Of a stretch of 62,312 nt of DNA, positions 27,001 through 33,462 are shown piece after piece. Position numbers and translations under genes: made by a program. The DNA lies in NCBI GenBank assembly GCA_002723195.1, contig PBNR01000075.1, forward strand, positions 1 through 62,312. Direction: 5' to 3'. A model generated the notes under the pieces. That model was not told the origin of the DNA, ran no database searches, and worked only from the letters and a program-made list of their open reading frames with translations. The DNA comes from Gammaproteobacteria bacterium. GTDB lineage: Bacteria; Pseudomonadota; Gammaproteobacteria; Pseudomonadales; Pseudohongiellaceae. Position 1 is the first letter of the stretch; each line of letters opens with the position of its first letter.

Positions 27001-27329
27001 TTGACAACGGACTGATAGATGCTAATCGTAATAATGATATGAATTCTGCGGCTGTACTGTCTGTGAAAAAATATCTTAAAAACGGGCAAAATAGTGGCAA
27101 TTCAGGTTGGATTAATAGGTTGAAAGATGTAGATAATAGTGAAATTCAACCTCATTTACAAGATGTGTTAACTCGTTTGGATGCGATGGATATTGATGCT
27201 TTACAAAATGAATTGTTGAATATGATGCCAGAAGTAGATGCCGACAGGGTGGATATTGAATGGCTTAAGAAAAGAATAGAAGATATCAAAAGGTTAGGTC
27301 TTCAAGGAATATTGGAGTTGTGGAGATGA
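21024..27329 (+). CDS. giant capsid-module protein 2 with DxDNDG module and kinase-like C-terminus
   Basis: A 2101-residue protein, the largest gene here. Residues 35-110 repeat the giant 1 module (VPYDPDARDADNDGLVQEGT, IWERPSGALFRG, IDYKPGDSENSPLR). Residues 110-1780 are mostly charged helices rich in Arg, Asp and Glu with no obvious enzyme motif. Residues about 1780-2010 look like a PI3/PI4-kinase or HipA/Fam20-type fold: a possible ATP lysine (AELGLKYENL), EVMSARIAEDLGL, the catalytic-loop motif HHTDRHEKNYF and the metal-binding YVIDNGL. Similar kinase-like tails are known on large actinophage head proteins. Position suggests packaging in the capsid and possible injection. The kinase motifs are clear, activity and substrate unknown. 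Confidence 0.82.
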   Translation: MSREFSFLDEISFKARVFELSHFPVSVKSPAGIIRRVPKIVPYDPDARDADNDGLVQEGTIWERPSGALFRGLQRGARALAGAVDLVDGSGNKIDYKPGDSENSPLRGGRVERRIRGRGQRRLNRAERRRQRAQRDRNRAPEQREELDALDQQIARLENAVAEDSRERLLAAEAAREEFDQNMNSFLDGFIEGWSGIKKGPRSQRGDKVQLDAEKLEGERRQVGDANDREPLKDHEDLFDDEILPEEIDRDEHRRKLDEDPDYRREWNRRLAEEGEHRRADGTVVPPRDEQIPRDAPEADAPEARDIQELRDEILDTPVGELVNSYPEETAVLRSTLSAVDDPLTLLDVPLRDLPDENLPVQLDEAGRLRGDGTSFDEENINEILDAIVPENVPETPESQGGGAPDPDADIPEDDASLSPRERLVAIYRQDMERIEGDLARGGEDSDSDAEQAEQIDRNIDFIDSFVEEVDSSLDAGAISEEERDNWVGRATRVRDRLDAERIAIRRDIEDRDSQIDADMDAEEDRGRIVEGSFSNLKQRMEDEGIRRGESLDGTARRRFLRGLSDTEVEDAFRDSVAQGDARTEVRRRLRRDEVSVESRAVADEYAKRLFNKFADDHADSYFDEGGPDFNPDNWEPLEELRETLAEAEWTHLEDALNNWGNGNTGEEGLSRVYWDQVDGDPENLAMWSPFIEEFEAEVSNANPYNPFEFRPPEVRGDQFYDNESWIEGDFAFDNEAFTFSIAEAIRNGDDQTLQGTARSLRRYRDELSVTELNGDKGRRLDELEDIFRTEGGNRAEELLDPDLPDSDSPEADLAVQQQENLINEWNNLLDDPDDALLFRSVDELGQIARGEFPVGDIDPVTAEQRASFQRLARRQIEQRNVERELPSGETIFDVADMDDDQLDTRIAGLVAADPVGDNALISAQLNALKLERQRRMRGDFEAEAVESIVKDLDNDELDEIIAGGDTPLSEMLGESARISAEIEKRDRSNETPALPELNEAEAFVPVDQELAAWGDGVNEGMGDHPAALEMLQLIPPDQRSDFEDALYSNDQRGLEGIINSFEAEANRLPILPGDPDPNDAIREFRRFIDAQRARRDRERDLKGLVEDPHGRVRETQAKLYKAQRIVDQVVNGRVSDEELDIAINALSDFQNPRAVVNRGDAIKNHNFLHSYRQNLIALREIRKGDIDANPDVRDVLDVEWVDADGKSAIDQTLIRDVVDRLDLKIQGLRDKRRNWKKELRERRKQNVDVVDPNVESFDLEDVEEFEKAIGVRYALHQKYLDIKDRPKFELAKESLKRNRQSLYDGTRGRRQDQGDLAQLGIWRGELFETGESLDAIGGVDQKDYNGLNDADLVRAIEEQLLPNVRKKIKRENNGRAHYRNDGRDLGVPGIDGHIANVDRALEEVNRRWDAAPAGGEVRDQIGGVRRKLKNLKSGRGHNLEIEREFRVQTEVQRIANVREKDGNARDAVQNRKDLNNSLENILAVNGLAELDADAITSILEDPDNENAPRLFLELKNWRSGAYDIGRTDGVNPSDFFDENDNWNPMTSLPEGVGEANSSFRSNVDIVDGVISDHSSRMRGRVFDDFEDRRNVDLANLQDMVDRNPDLDGEEGEDFHSLMELVKDEFDNLDAPDTNDSASFNNRYNAFKQTLAGLQDVGHERLERKEVDDHIQLAEDLLSPNPQAFEGLSIEERKALVLDALGNNTFMQVASFRGRGVNQYVSEIVGYNDRLRDLWKGFDVEVYRERRAANGIEELPDRPNRKGMDVAVVSDFQSGLADYDSDGRAVIKQVPIGNKGMNTQGDADTYLANGGHLKDVPTEYLIKAIRSNTTNMNQDGDIDPTKRFSAYKIGDGGVNTPGGLNAVIDKATGAELGLKYENLRTRDGAYGYREDVSEVMSARIAEDLGLLQGAVVRGGALSGNNDAKRANPLVFELAGSVVHDGSFEKPDGLRRNGDVGDLVRGTVLDAILHHTDRHEKNYFQYTDRNGNLRLYVIDNGLIDANRNNDMNSAAVLSVKKYLKNGQNSGNSGWINRLKDVDNSEIQPHLQDVLTRLDAMDIDALQNELLNMMPEVDADRVDIEWLKKRIEDIKRLGLQGILELWR

Positions 27330-27619
27330 GATTCGGATATATATACCCATCAGCAATATCACCAAAGAATGACAATATGAAACTAATCTTTATTGAAAAA
27401 TCAGATAAAGAAGTAGAAGTTCACACTAATGAAGGCATGGGTGCTAAAAAACGGTGGGAACAGATGATTGAACGAGATATCGAAAGTTATGGTGGTGTCT
27501 CTCTTGAAGGTTTAATGAATGGCTTTTCTTACTACACAAAAGAAATAGGCGAATATAGTGGTGATGATAAAGATCGTATTGACGGTTTGATTAAATACAT
27601 GGAACAAGAAGATGCCTAA
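27326..27619 (+). CDS. small acidic partner of giant protein 2, 97 aa
   Basis: ATG at 27326 overlaps the TGA of giant 2 (ATGA) and is preferred over the track's GTG at 27320; GGAG lies about 9 bases upstream. The product is acidic, with KLIFIEKSDKEVEVHTNEG and a C-terminal helical part (YTKEIGEYSGDDKDRIDGL). It overlaps the next gene by 8 bases. It shows no obvious similarity by eye to the 88-residue follower of giant 1, but has the same size and place. Partner, chaperone or immunity-like role is inference only. Confidence 0.65.
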   Translation: MRFGYIYPSAISPKNDNMKLIFIEKSDKEVEVHTNEGMGAKKRWEQMIERDIESYGGVSLEGLMNGFSYYTKEIGEYSGDDKDRIDGLIKYMEQEDA

Positions 27620-28370
27620 AGACCCAGTTATTTCTACAACGCTTCCAAGCAAAAGACAAGCCTTGAAGGTTGGGAAGATGATTGGGTGCACTGGTGCCCA
27701 TAAGAAAAAGGGCGGTTGGGGTCTTTGTGAGTCTGAAGACTTGTTAAGGGTTTTAATTAAAAAAGGATCAAAAGCATATCGAGAAGCAAGAGACGGCAAA
27801 AAAGAGAAATCAGCCTGTTGCGAGGGTTGTGCTGAAACAAAAGTTAATGCGGCTGACAAAAAACTAATTTTTGGAACTCGAACTGAAGCCGAGTCTGCTG
27901 CTTTAGAAATGGGATGCTCTGGAGCACATCAACATGGAATCGGTAAATGGATGCCGTGTGAAACGATGGAACAATTTAGTGCTATCAGAAGTTCACCGAA
28001 TAAACGGAGAATAGTCATAGAGACACCCACGATGAAGAGACAGCGAAGAATCATTGAGTTGCCTAAAGCAACACAAAGAGATTGGCAACCATTAATCAAT
28101 AGGGGTGTTCGTGGTATAGAGACTTTGCCGGGTGGCGGTTTAGTGGCAGGTAAGCGTTATTACACAGATGAAAGGCGTGAAGATTACGCTGAACGTGGTT
28201 TAGCGATGCCTGATGGTTCTTACCCAATTCGTGATGTTGGGGACTTGAAAAATGCTATACAAGCCTTTGGTAGGGCAAAAAACAAGCCTGCTGTTAAGCG
28301 TCATATTAAAAAAAGGGCTAGAAAACTAGGGCGTTTGGACTTAATTCCTGCTAATTGGCGAAATTCTTAG
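27612..28370 (+). CDS. structural protein with two GC-GAH repeats and C-terminal DGxYPI unit
   Basis: A 252-residue protein just before the capsid gene. Two copies of a short Cys/His unit are visible: MIGCTGAHKKKGGWGLC (about residues 23-39) and MGCSGAHQHGIGKWMPC (about 98-114), which could bind zinc. Between them is CCEGCAETK. The C-terminal 60 residues (LAMPDGSYPIRDVGDLKNAI...RARKLGRLDLIPANW) form a helical unit also found at the end of the acidic protein at 13439 and common in phage head-module proteins. Its role is probably head assembly or DNA/protein contact inside the capsid, inferred from location. Confidence 0.75.
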   Translation: MPKDPVISTTLPSKRQALKVGKMIGCTGAHKKKGGWGLCESEDLLRVLIKKGSKAYREARDGKKEKSACCEGCAETKVNAADKKLIFGTRTEAESAALEMGCSGAHQHGIGKWMPCETMEQFSAIRSSPNKRRIVIETPTMKRQRRIIELPKATQRDWQPLINRGVRGIETLPGGGLVAGKRYYTDERREDYAERGLAMPDGSYPIRDVGDLKNAIQAFGRAKNKPAVKRHIKKRARKLGRLDLIPANWRNS

Positions 28371-28387
28371 ACCACTACCTATAGCAG

Positions 28388-28415
28388 TTGCAGTGAGTTT
28401 GTATATCTGTAACAT
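28388..28415 (+). promoter_or_regulatory. possible capsid-gene promoter
   Basis: TTGCAG (28388-28393) and TAACAT (28410-28415) are 16 bases apart in the 143-base gap before the capsid gene. The same TTGCAG occurs before the helix-turn-helix gene and before ssb. A separate promoter would allow high capsid expression. Confidence 0.4.
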
Positions 28416-28456
28416 AAACTAATTTTGTTCATATCGGCTGATGGTGCTTACCTACG

Positions 28457-28488
28457 CCGACTGAAAATAAGAAACAATTATTAGTCGG
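28457..28488 (+). promoter_or_regulatory. leader hairpin of capsid gene
   Basis: CCGACT (28457-28462) pairs with AGTCGG (28483-28488), and inside it AATAA pairs with TTATT around GAAACAA with a 3-base bulge. This 5' hairpin ends about 12 bases before the AGGAG ribosome site and probably stabilises the abundant capsid message. Confidence 0.5.
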
Positions 28489-28513
28489 AACACACGAATA
28501 GGAGTAAGCGACT

Positions 28514-29821
28514 ATGGCATTTGACGACAGTCGGCTGAAAGAACTTCAAGGCGCATTGCGTGAGAAGATGACAGCCAATAACGAGATTGCCGATTCTTTC
28601 AAAACGGAAGATGGTGCAATCGTAATAGATCAGGAGCGCAAGGCTGCTTTTGATCAAAACATGGGTGAAATTAAAGAAATTAAATCACTTATTGACAGCA
28701 TGGAAGACATGCAAACAGTTGCCGATTGGGGCAGCGAGGCTCCAGCAGAGTCCTTGGCAAAGGTTGCTGACGCAGACGGAACTATGGCTTCGGTTACCGT
28801 TCCTACTGGTGTTAAGAGCCTTGGTCAGGCTTTCATTGAGTCAGACGAATTCCAAGCCATGATGACTCGTGGCGCAGGCACCATGGATAGCCCTTATGGG
28901 ACTAAAACCCTTTATGGTGATGACTACAACGTGAAGGATGTTTATTCAGCCCTTCCTAGTGGTACTCCTGCTTCATTTGGAACGATCACTCGTGATCCAA
29001 TCGTCCCACAGGCACAGCGTCGTACACGAGTAAGGGATCTTTTCCCAAGCCGTTCGACCAACGCCGCAGTAATTGAGTATTTCCGCATGAGCGGGTTCAC
29101 GAATAACGCAAGTACAGTTCCAGAACGTGCTTCATCTGCCTTTGGCGCAAAGCCACAGACAACGATGGCATTCACTGGCGTACAAGCACCAGTTCGTACC
29201 ATCGCTCACTGGGAAGCCGCTCACCGTAATGTTCTTTCCGATGAACCGCAATTGCGTTCAATCATCGACAACGAACTTCTTTACGGTCTACGCCTTCATG
29301 AGGATGCTCAGATCCTTTCAGGTGCAGGCACCAGCGAAGACTTAACAGGTATTTTGAATACTTCTGGTATTCAGACATACTCATGGTCTTCAGGTGCAAG
29401 TACTCCAGTTAAGGACACCAAGGCAGATGCTATTAGACGTGCAGCGACACTCTCGTTCCTCGCCTACTACGAGCCAACTGGTGTGATCCTTAACCCCAAC
29501 GACTGGGAAGACATCGAATTGACCAAAGATTCAAATGGTCAGTACTTGATGGCAGTTTCCATCGTTGCTGGTGCAGAGTCACGCATCTGGCGTATTCCTG
29601 TTGTAGACACCCCAGCAATCGCTTCGGGCACAGCCCTTATCGGTTCGTTCGGTCAAGGTGCTCAACTGTATGACAGGGAAGAGGCTACAATTCGTGTCAG
29701 CGAACAGCACAGCGATTTCTTCGTTCGGAATGCAATCGTCATTCTGGCGGAACAGCGTCTAGCCCTTGCGGTTAAGCGTCCAGAATCGTTTGTGAAAGTC
29801 ACCTTTGATGCTGCTCCTTAA
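28514..29821 (+). CDS. major capsid protein, HK97 fold
   Basis: Forms the icosahedral shell. It is 435 residues, with a helical N-terminal delta/scaffold region (residues 1-100, LKELQGALREKMTANNEIAD... to the Glu/Ala stretch) normally cut by the prohead protease, then an HK97-type capsid body: VKDVYSALPSGTPASFGTI, VIEYFRMSGFTNNAS, ETAHW-like segment TIAHWEAAHRNVLSDEPQL, GTSEDLTGILNTSGIQ and a terminal IVILAEQRLALAVKRPESF. Synonymous codons look more GC-ending than in neighbours, as usual for a highly expressed gene. AGGAG precedes the ATG and a strong terminator follows at 29869. Confidence 0.95.
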   Translation: MAFDDSRLKELQGALREKMTANNEIADSFKTEDGAIVIDQERKAAFDQNMGEIKEIKSLIDSMEDMQTVADWGSEAPAESLAKVADADGTMASVTVPTGVKSLGQAFIESDEFQAMMTRGAGTMDSPYGTKTLYGDDYNVKDVYSALPSGTPASFGTITRDPIVPQAQRRTRVRDLFPSRSTNAAVIEYFRMSGFTNNASTVPERASSAFGAKPQTTMAFTGVQAPVRTIAHWEAAHRNVLSDEPQLRSIIDNELLYGLRLHEDAQILSGAGTSEDLTGILNTSGIQTYSWSSGASTPVKDTKADAIRRAATLSFLAYYEPTGVILNPNDWEDIELTKDSNGQYLMAVSIVAGAESRIWRIPVVDTPAIASGTALIGSFGQGAQLYDREEATIRVSEQHSDFFVRNAIVILAEQRLALAVKRPESFVKVTFDAAP

Positions 29822-29868
29822 TTAGGAGACGGTGAATAAGTCATAGACTGACACTGACAACATGTAAG

Positions 29869-29896
29869 ATCCCCCAGAGAAATCTGGGGGATTTTT
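29869..29896 (+). terminator. strong intrinsic terminator after capsid gene
   Basis: ATCCCCCAGA pairs with TCTGGGGGAT as a perfect 10-bp stem capped by a GAAA tetraloop, followed by TTTTT. It ends the head-gene transcript before the accessory island. Confidence 0.93.
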
Positions 29897-29917
29897 ACTT
29901 TCCTAGAAAAGGGTGAC

Positions 29918-29947
29918 TTGACAGACTAGTGTGACTTGTGATATAAT
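29918..29947 (+). promoter_or_regulatory. perfect consensus sigma70-type promoter
   Basis: TTGACA (29918-29923), an 18-base spacer and TATAAT (29942-29947) match the housekeeping consensus exactly. It lies 33 bases before the ATG at 29981 and just after the capsid terminator. Such a strong early-type promoter inside the late region suggests that the small downstream gene is made independently of the late genes. Confidence 0.85.
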
Positions 29948-29980
29948 AGGGTTATAGCCTATAGATGAACAAGGGGATAG

Positions 29981-30385
29981 ATGAGGGAAACTTCTAAAAT
30001 TAATCAACGGCGTACTCGTGCGCTCCACCAAAAACAACGTGAGGACAAGGTTGCACAAGGTTGGCAATTCTCAGAGGAGTACCATGGTGCAGGACTTCCG
30101 TTAGTTAAAGGGCGACGATTTAAATTTAAACCGAAAGAGTTTATCTATAAGGGAGTGAATTACGGAATTGTAAGTAAGGCAGGTTGGTATAGGTTCATTG
30201 AACATGTGGTTCACCCAAATGGAACAGAATGGATTGAGTGTTATGGTCCATATACGAAATCTGGTTCTGCTAAAACAGGTTGTGGGTATCAATCTTTTGA
30301 ACCTGATTGCATTGTGCAAGTGGAACGCAAGTTGAAAGATCCTATTGAGGATCATAAAGCCCGCAAAGAAGCAGAGTTAGGGTAA
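29981..30385 (+). CDS. promoter-driven hypothetical protein, 134 aa
   Basis: Expressed from the consensus promoter at 29918, with AAGGGG just before the ATG. The product is basic at the N-terminus (INQRRTRALHQKQRED), followed by a small beta-rich fold (RFKFKPKEFIYKGVNYGIV, RFIEHVVHPNGTEWIECYG, YQSFEPDCIVQVERK) that resembles small SH3-like or DUF7246-type actinophage proteins; this similarity is from memory. Its 3' end overlaps the reverse gene at 30377. Strong constitutive expression would suit an early takeover protein or a moron, but no activity can be assigned. Confidence 0.7.
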   Translation: MRETSKINQRRTRALHQKQREDKVAQGWQFSEEYHGAGLPLVKGRRFKFKPKEFIYKGVNYGIVSKAGWYRFIEHVVHPNGTEWIECYGPYTKSGSAKTGCGYQSFEPDCIVQVERKLKDPIEDHKARKEAELG

Positions 30386-30856
30386 GGCTTTAATTATTGA
30401 ATGTCCATCTTCCCCAAAAGATAGATGAACCTTTTGTGCTTGTTTGATGATGACATCCGTATATTTTTGTTTGGGATTGGGAGGGGCTAAGGTTCCATCA
30501 ACTCTGTACAACTGACGTTGGTAAACTTCTGTAGTTAAGAAATCTAGGGATTCTTTTGTCCATGTTGGTTTTTTCATTACAAAAGTTTCATTTAAATAAG
30601 GGTCATATTTAACTTCGTATGATTCATCTAATGGTTCTTCAGTGGGGATGCCTCTAATAAAAGCATGTACGTTTTTGCGTTTTTCTTTCAGAACTCTTTT
30701 TCTGCCTGCGGGCTGAACTGTAAATGTTACTTCTTTTAAAGTGATTGATTTAACCCGATCAATGACTTTTCCTTTTTGTCTTCCGTTTAGTGCGCGTACA
30801 CTAAAACAGTCTTTATGTAAGTTTCTGTAGACTTCGACTCTTTGCGAGGATGGCAT
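30377..30856 (-). CDS. hypothetical protein, 159 aa
   Basis: The start of the protein (RVEVYRNLHKDCFSVRALNGRQKGKVIDRVKSITLKEVTFTVQPAGR in shorter pieces) and the basic KRKNVHAFIRG block look like a conserved actinophage family of unknown function. The second half contains YDPYLNETFVMKKPTW. It is the last gene of the reverse-strand island containing the ribonucleotide reductase and overlaps the 3' end of the forward gene by 9 bases. Function unknown. Confidence 0.7.
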   Translation of the reverse strand: MPSSQRVEVYRNLHKDCFSVRALNGRQKGKVIDRVKSITLKEVTFTVQPAGRKRVLKEKRKNVHAFIRGIPTEEPLDESYEVKYDPYLNETFVMKKPTWTKESLDFLTTEVYQRQLYRVDGTLAPPNPKQKYTDVIIKQAQKVHLSFGEDGHSIIKALP

Positions 30857-30868
30857 GACTTTTACTTT

Positions 30869-31105
30869 TTAAGGCGTGTTTTCTAAATATGAATTCCAAA
30901 GAGCACGATGCACCAAGCATTCTTTGCAAGAAGAAACTGGATTGGGAGGAAGAGGACCATGTACATCAGGGTCTGCTTCGTAAACTTCTCCTACGAAGTA
31001 GCAGTGTCCACAAATACCGTCTGTTTCGTTCCAAGCACCTGCCATTATTGATACATCCAATGCATCAATAACTTGATCTAAAGTGAAATGCTCAGGGATA
31101 GCCAT
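30869..31105 (-). CDS. small zinc-ribbon protein, 78 aa
   Basis: Contains two Cys pairs, CGHC and CKEC, about 27 residues apart, the usual spacing of a small zinc ribbon, after an acidic/helical N-terminus (TLDQVIDALDVSIMAGAW). It begins 9 bases after nrdJ on the same strand, so it is co-transcribed. It could be a regulator or redox partner of the reductase, but nothing in the sequence shows this directly. Confidence 0.7.
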   Translation of the reverse strand: MAIPEHFTLDQVIDALDVSIMAGAWNETDGICGHCYFVGEVYEADPDVHGPLPPNPVSSCKECLVHRALWNSYLENTP

Positions 31106-31114
31106 ACTTAAATG

Positions 31115-33016
31115 TTATCTGATTGGGCAGGCTCCTGTGGCACAATCATCATCTAAGAGTTCACTCATTCCAGCATTAATAAGAATTTTTTCGTCATTAA
31201 CCTGTGAAAGCATTTCTTGGTATTTATCTAAAGTTATTTCTTCTAAAGGTGCTTGTTCAAAACCGTGTTCGCTGTGAAGAAGGAAAGAAACAGATTTCAT
31301 TGTTTCCCAGTTGATTCTTAAGAAGTCTTGAACACTTTCAAGTTCTCCGGGTTTGATGTAAACAGTTACTGAAACAGCGTTATCTGCCCATTCTTCTTGT
31401 AAGCGACATTGAAGTTTAAGTTGATCAACTGCGGTCATCTCTTCAGCAAGAACAGTTCCTTCGGGAAACTCACAAGGGAATTCGACAACTTTTGTTCTGT
31501 TGTCGTTGTTAACCCATTCAACGTGGTAGCCACGCTGTTCGCAGTAATCCAATAGTGGATCGGTAGAAGCCATGCGTACTCTACGGATGTGATGTTTGCT
31601 ATATCCGGGGTGTCCGCCGGGTGTTACACCACCGAGAAGGCTTAATGTTCCACTTGGTTTAACTGTTGTTAAGCGAACTGAAGTTGGCCATTCTTTGTAA
31701 GAAGACCAGAAAGCATCAAAGTCATAAAGTGCTTCATAGGCGGGTGAAAGCCAATCAAGTTTGTCTAATGCTTGTGTTACACCAGTAACACCAAGTCCAA
31801 GACGCATATTTTTGCTTGTAATTTCATCTGACTCACGATCTAAATAAGGAAGAGCCGCTACAGCCTTTTGAATTTTGTAAAGAAGTTTTGAAATGTCAAT
31901 TAGTTCTTCTTGGCTTTCAATGTTTGGCAACATTATTTCTGCAAGATTGCAGGATTCACGGTTTGCAAGTCCAATTTCTGCACATGGATTTGTGCCTTCT
32001 ATTGTTTTGTCTTCACGAACTTCAAAACGACGGGCGTATTTTCTTGAAGCATCCAAGTTGAATAATCCGTAAGGTTCACCGTTTCCTTTATACCCTTCCC
32101 AGAACACGTCTGGAATACCTTCTATGTCAGAGGTGACAATGCTGTTGTTTGACATTGCACGATGGTATGGAACATTTCCTAAGTCCCATCTTTTTGCGTG
32201 GAGATAGTCAATATCGAATGGGCTACCAAGAGCAATCTCTGCACTTCTGCGGACATTGCCTGCTACGACAACTGATCCAATGATGTTGCAAATATCCAAA
32301 ACTTCGACTGCGCGAAGATTTCGACCTATAGCCCCATTAAGGACAGCGCAAATTTTACTTACACCTTCTACAAGAATGCCCGGTCCAGATGCGGTTCCGC
32401 CAAATGTGCGAATAGGTTCTCCTGCCGCTCTAATTAGTTGTGTCGAATACGTGAATTCTGTTGGGTCGTTCTTGTCTCCTAAGTAAGTTTTTACTGCACG
32501 GAGGAGACACTCTGCCCAACCTTCTCTTTTGTCTGGAACAATGTAATCAGCATCGGCAACGTCATGGTTATCCACGGCACCTTGACGTACTACGCCAAGA
32601 CGAATTGGATTAAGGACAGAAAAGCCAACACCTCCACCAAGCATGAGGCGTTCAAACATCCAAGAAAAATCTTCTGGTTTTTGAATATCGACAAACCAGC
32701 AATTACAAAGGCTGTCTCCACCTAAACGAAAGTTGTTGGGTGTTCCCAACTGCCAGAGCATTCGTCCACCGGGCATACCTTTTAAATTAAACATGTAATC
32801 GAACATGCGTTCGGCTTCTTCGTCGCTTAGTTCTGCTCCGATTTCATTGGCACCATCGACTACACGTCTACAGGTCTCCCACCATTCTTCTGTTTGACCT
32901 GTGTCTTCATCAACAATGCGTGCATACGTTCGTTTATAGACAATGTATCCAAGTCCGTTAAACCCCCAAGGGGCTGCTTTTTGAGTATAGGGTTCTAAGA
33001 ATTTTTCGTTAAGCAT
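31115..33016 (-). CDS. nrdJ: class II (adenosylcobalamin-dependent) ribonucleotide reductase
   Basis: Makes deoxyribonucleotides for phage replication using coenzyme B12 to form the catalytic radical, so it needs no oxygen and no second subunit. The 633-residue protein resembles monomeric RTPR-type enzymes: GGRMLWQLGT, SLCNCWFVD (first catalytic Cys), the radical site NPCAEIGL, RESCNLAEIML, and a C-terminal redox pair C625-x4-C630 (CATGAC). It is a little shorter than the 700+ residues of the lactobacillus enzyme. It lies on the reverse strand inside the late region. GGAAGAA precedes the ATG and an 8-bp inverted repeat lies in the leader. It depends on host cobalamin. Confidence 0.93.
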   Translation of the reverse strand: MLNEKFLEPYTQKAAPWGFNGLGYIVYKRTYARIVDEDTGQTEEWWETCRRVVDGANEIGAELSDEEAERMFDYMFNLKGMPGGRMLWQLGTPNNFRLGGDSLCNCWFVDIQKPEDFSWMFERLMLGGGVGFSVLNPIRLGVVRQGAVDNHDVADADYIVPDKREGWAECLLRAVKTYLGDKNDPTEFTYSTQLIRAAGEPIRTFGGTASGPGILVEGVSKICAVLNGAIGRNLRAVEVLDICNIIGSVVVAGNVRRSAEIALGSPFDIDYLHAKRWDLGNVPYHRAMSNNSIVTSDIEGIPDVFWEGYKGNGEPYGLFNLDASRKYARRFEVREDKTIEGTNPCAEIGLANRESCNLAEIMLPNIESQEELIDISKLLYKIQKAVAALPYLDRESDEITSKNMRLGLGVTGVTQALDKLDWLSPAYEALYDFDAFWSSYKEWPTSVRLTTVKPSGTLSLLGGVTPGGHPGYSKHHIRRVRMASTDPLLDYCEQRGYHVEWVNNDNRTKVVEFPCEFPEGTVLAEEMTAVDQLKLQCRLQEEWADNAVSVTVYIKPGELESVQDFLRINWETMKSVSFLLHSEHGFEQAPLEEITLDKYQEMLSQVNDEKILINAGMSELLDDDCATGACPIR

Positions 33017-33031
33017 TTCTTCCTCTGGCTT

Positions 33032-33060
33032 ACTGTGAGGTTTTTAGATGGACTCACAGT
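33032..33060 (-). promoter_or_regulatory. inverted repeat in nrdJ leader
   Basis: ACTGTGAG (33032-33039) and CTCACAGT (33053-33060) are perfect 8-bp arms separated by 13 bases, ending about 15 bases before the nrdJ ATG. A weak promoter TTCAGT-N17-TACTGT overlaps the distal arm. It may be an operator or an RNA hairpin controlling the reductase. It is too small for a cobalamin riboswitch. Confidence 0.5.
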
Positions 33061-33088
33061 ATGTCACTAACTGTAAATACTGAAAGGG

Positions 33089-33364
33089 TTAAATCAGTCC
33101 AAAATTTTCTGCGTCTGACCTGCTGATTCGCGTTCCTGCTGGTACTACTAATACCTTTCCTAAATGATTAGGTGTTACCCATCTCCTTTCTATGATGTCT
33201 TCTTCGACAAGAACACTATTATCATTTTCCTCGTCTTTAAAAATTATGCTGTGATCGTCTTCGTTGCAATCCCCTGTTGGGTGACCGCAGACAATGCAAG
33301 CACCAAAGTCGGGCGCGACGAAGGTCACACCGGGGATTGAAATTTCGTCGCTTCTACCAACCAT
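33089..33364 (-). CDS. small hypothetical protein with Cys motif, 91 aa
   Basis: The track's TTG start at 33433 lies inside a terminator hairpin, so I place the start at ATG 33364 (MVGRSDEISIPGVTFVAPDF). The protein carries GACIVCGHPTGDC, a compact Cys/His cluster that may bind zinc, and an acidic middle (FKDEENDNSV). No ribosome site is obvious and ATG follows TATGGT closely, so translation may start on a very short leader. The family looks like a small conserved actinophage protein of unknown function. Confidence 0.65.
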   Translation of the reverse strand: MVGRSDEISIPGVTFVAPDFGACIVCGHPTGDCNEDDHSIIFKDEENDNSVLVEEDIIERRWVTPNHLGKVLVVPAGTRISRSDAENFGLI

Positions 33365-33406
33365 TATTAGACCATACACCAAATTTTTAGTTTGTGGCGA
33401 CACGCG

Positions 33407-33431
33407 AAAAGAGAGGGCACGAAGCCCTCTC
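33407..33431 (-). terminator. intrinsic terminator
   Basis: GAGAGGGC and GCCCTCTC form a perfect 8-bp stem around a 5-base loop; on the reverse strand it is followed by TTTT. It ends transcription of the small gene at 33463-33717 and separates it from the gene at 33089. Confidence 0.85.
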
Positions 33432-33462
33432 AATTCGACCTATGGTGAGTTAGGAAATTAAA

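Noticed and set aside
33016-33088. cobalamin riboswitch before nrdJ
   Set aside because: The leader is under 75 bases and lacks the B12 box; only a simple inverted repeat is present.
33365-33433. N-terminal extension of the 114-residue ORF starting at TTG 33433
   Set aside because: The extension overlaps a terminator hairpin of the upstream gene; the ATG at 33364 is more likely.
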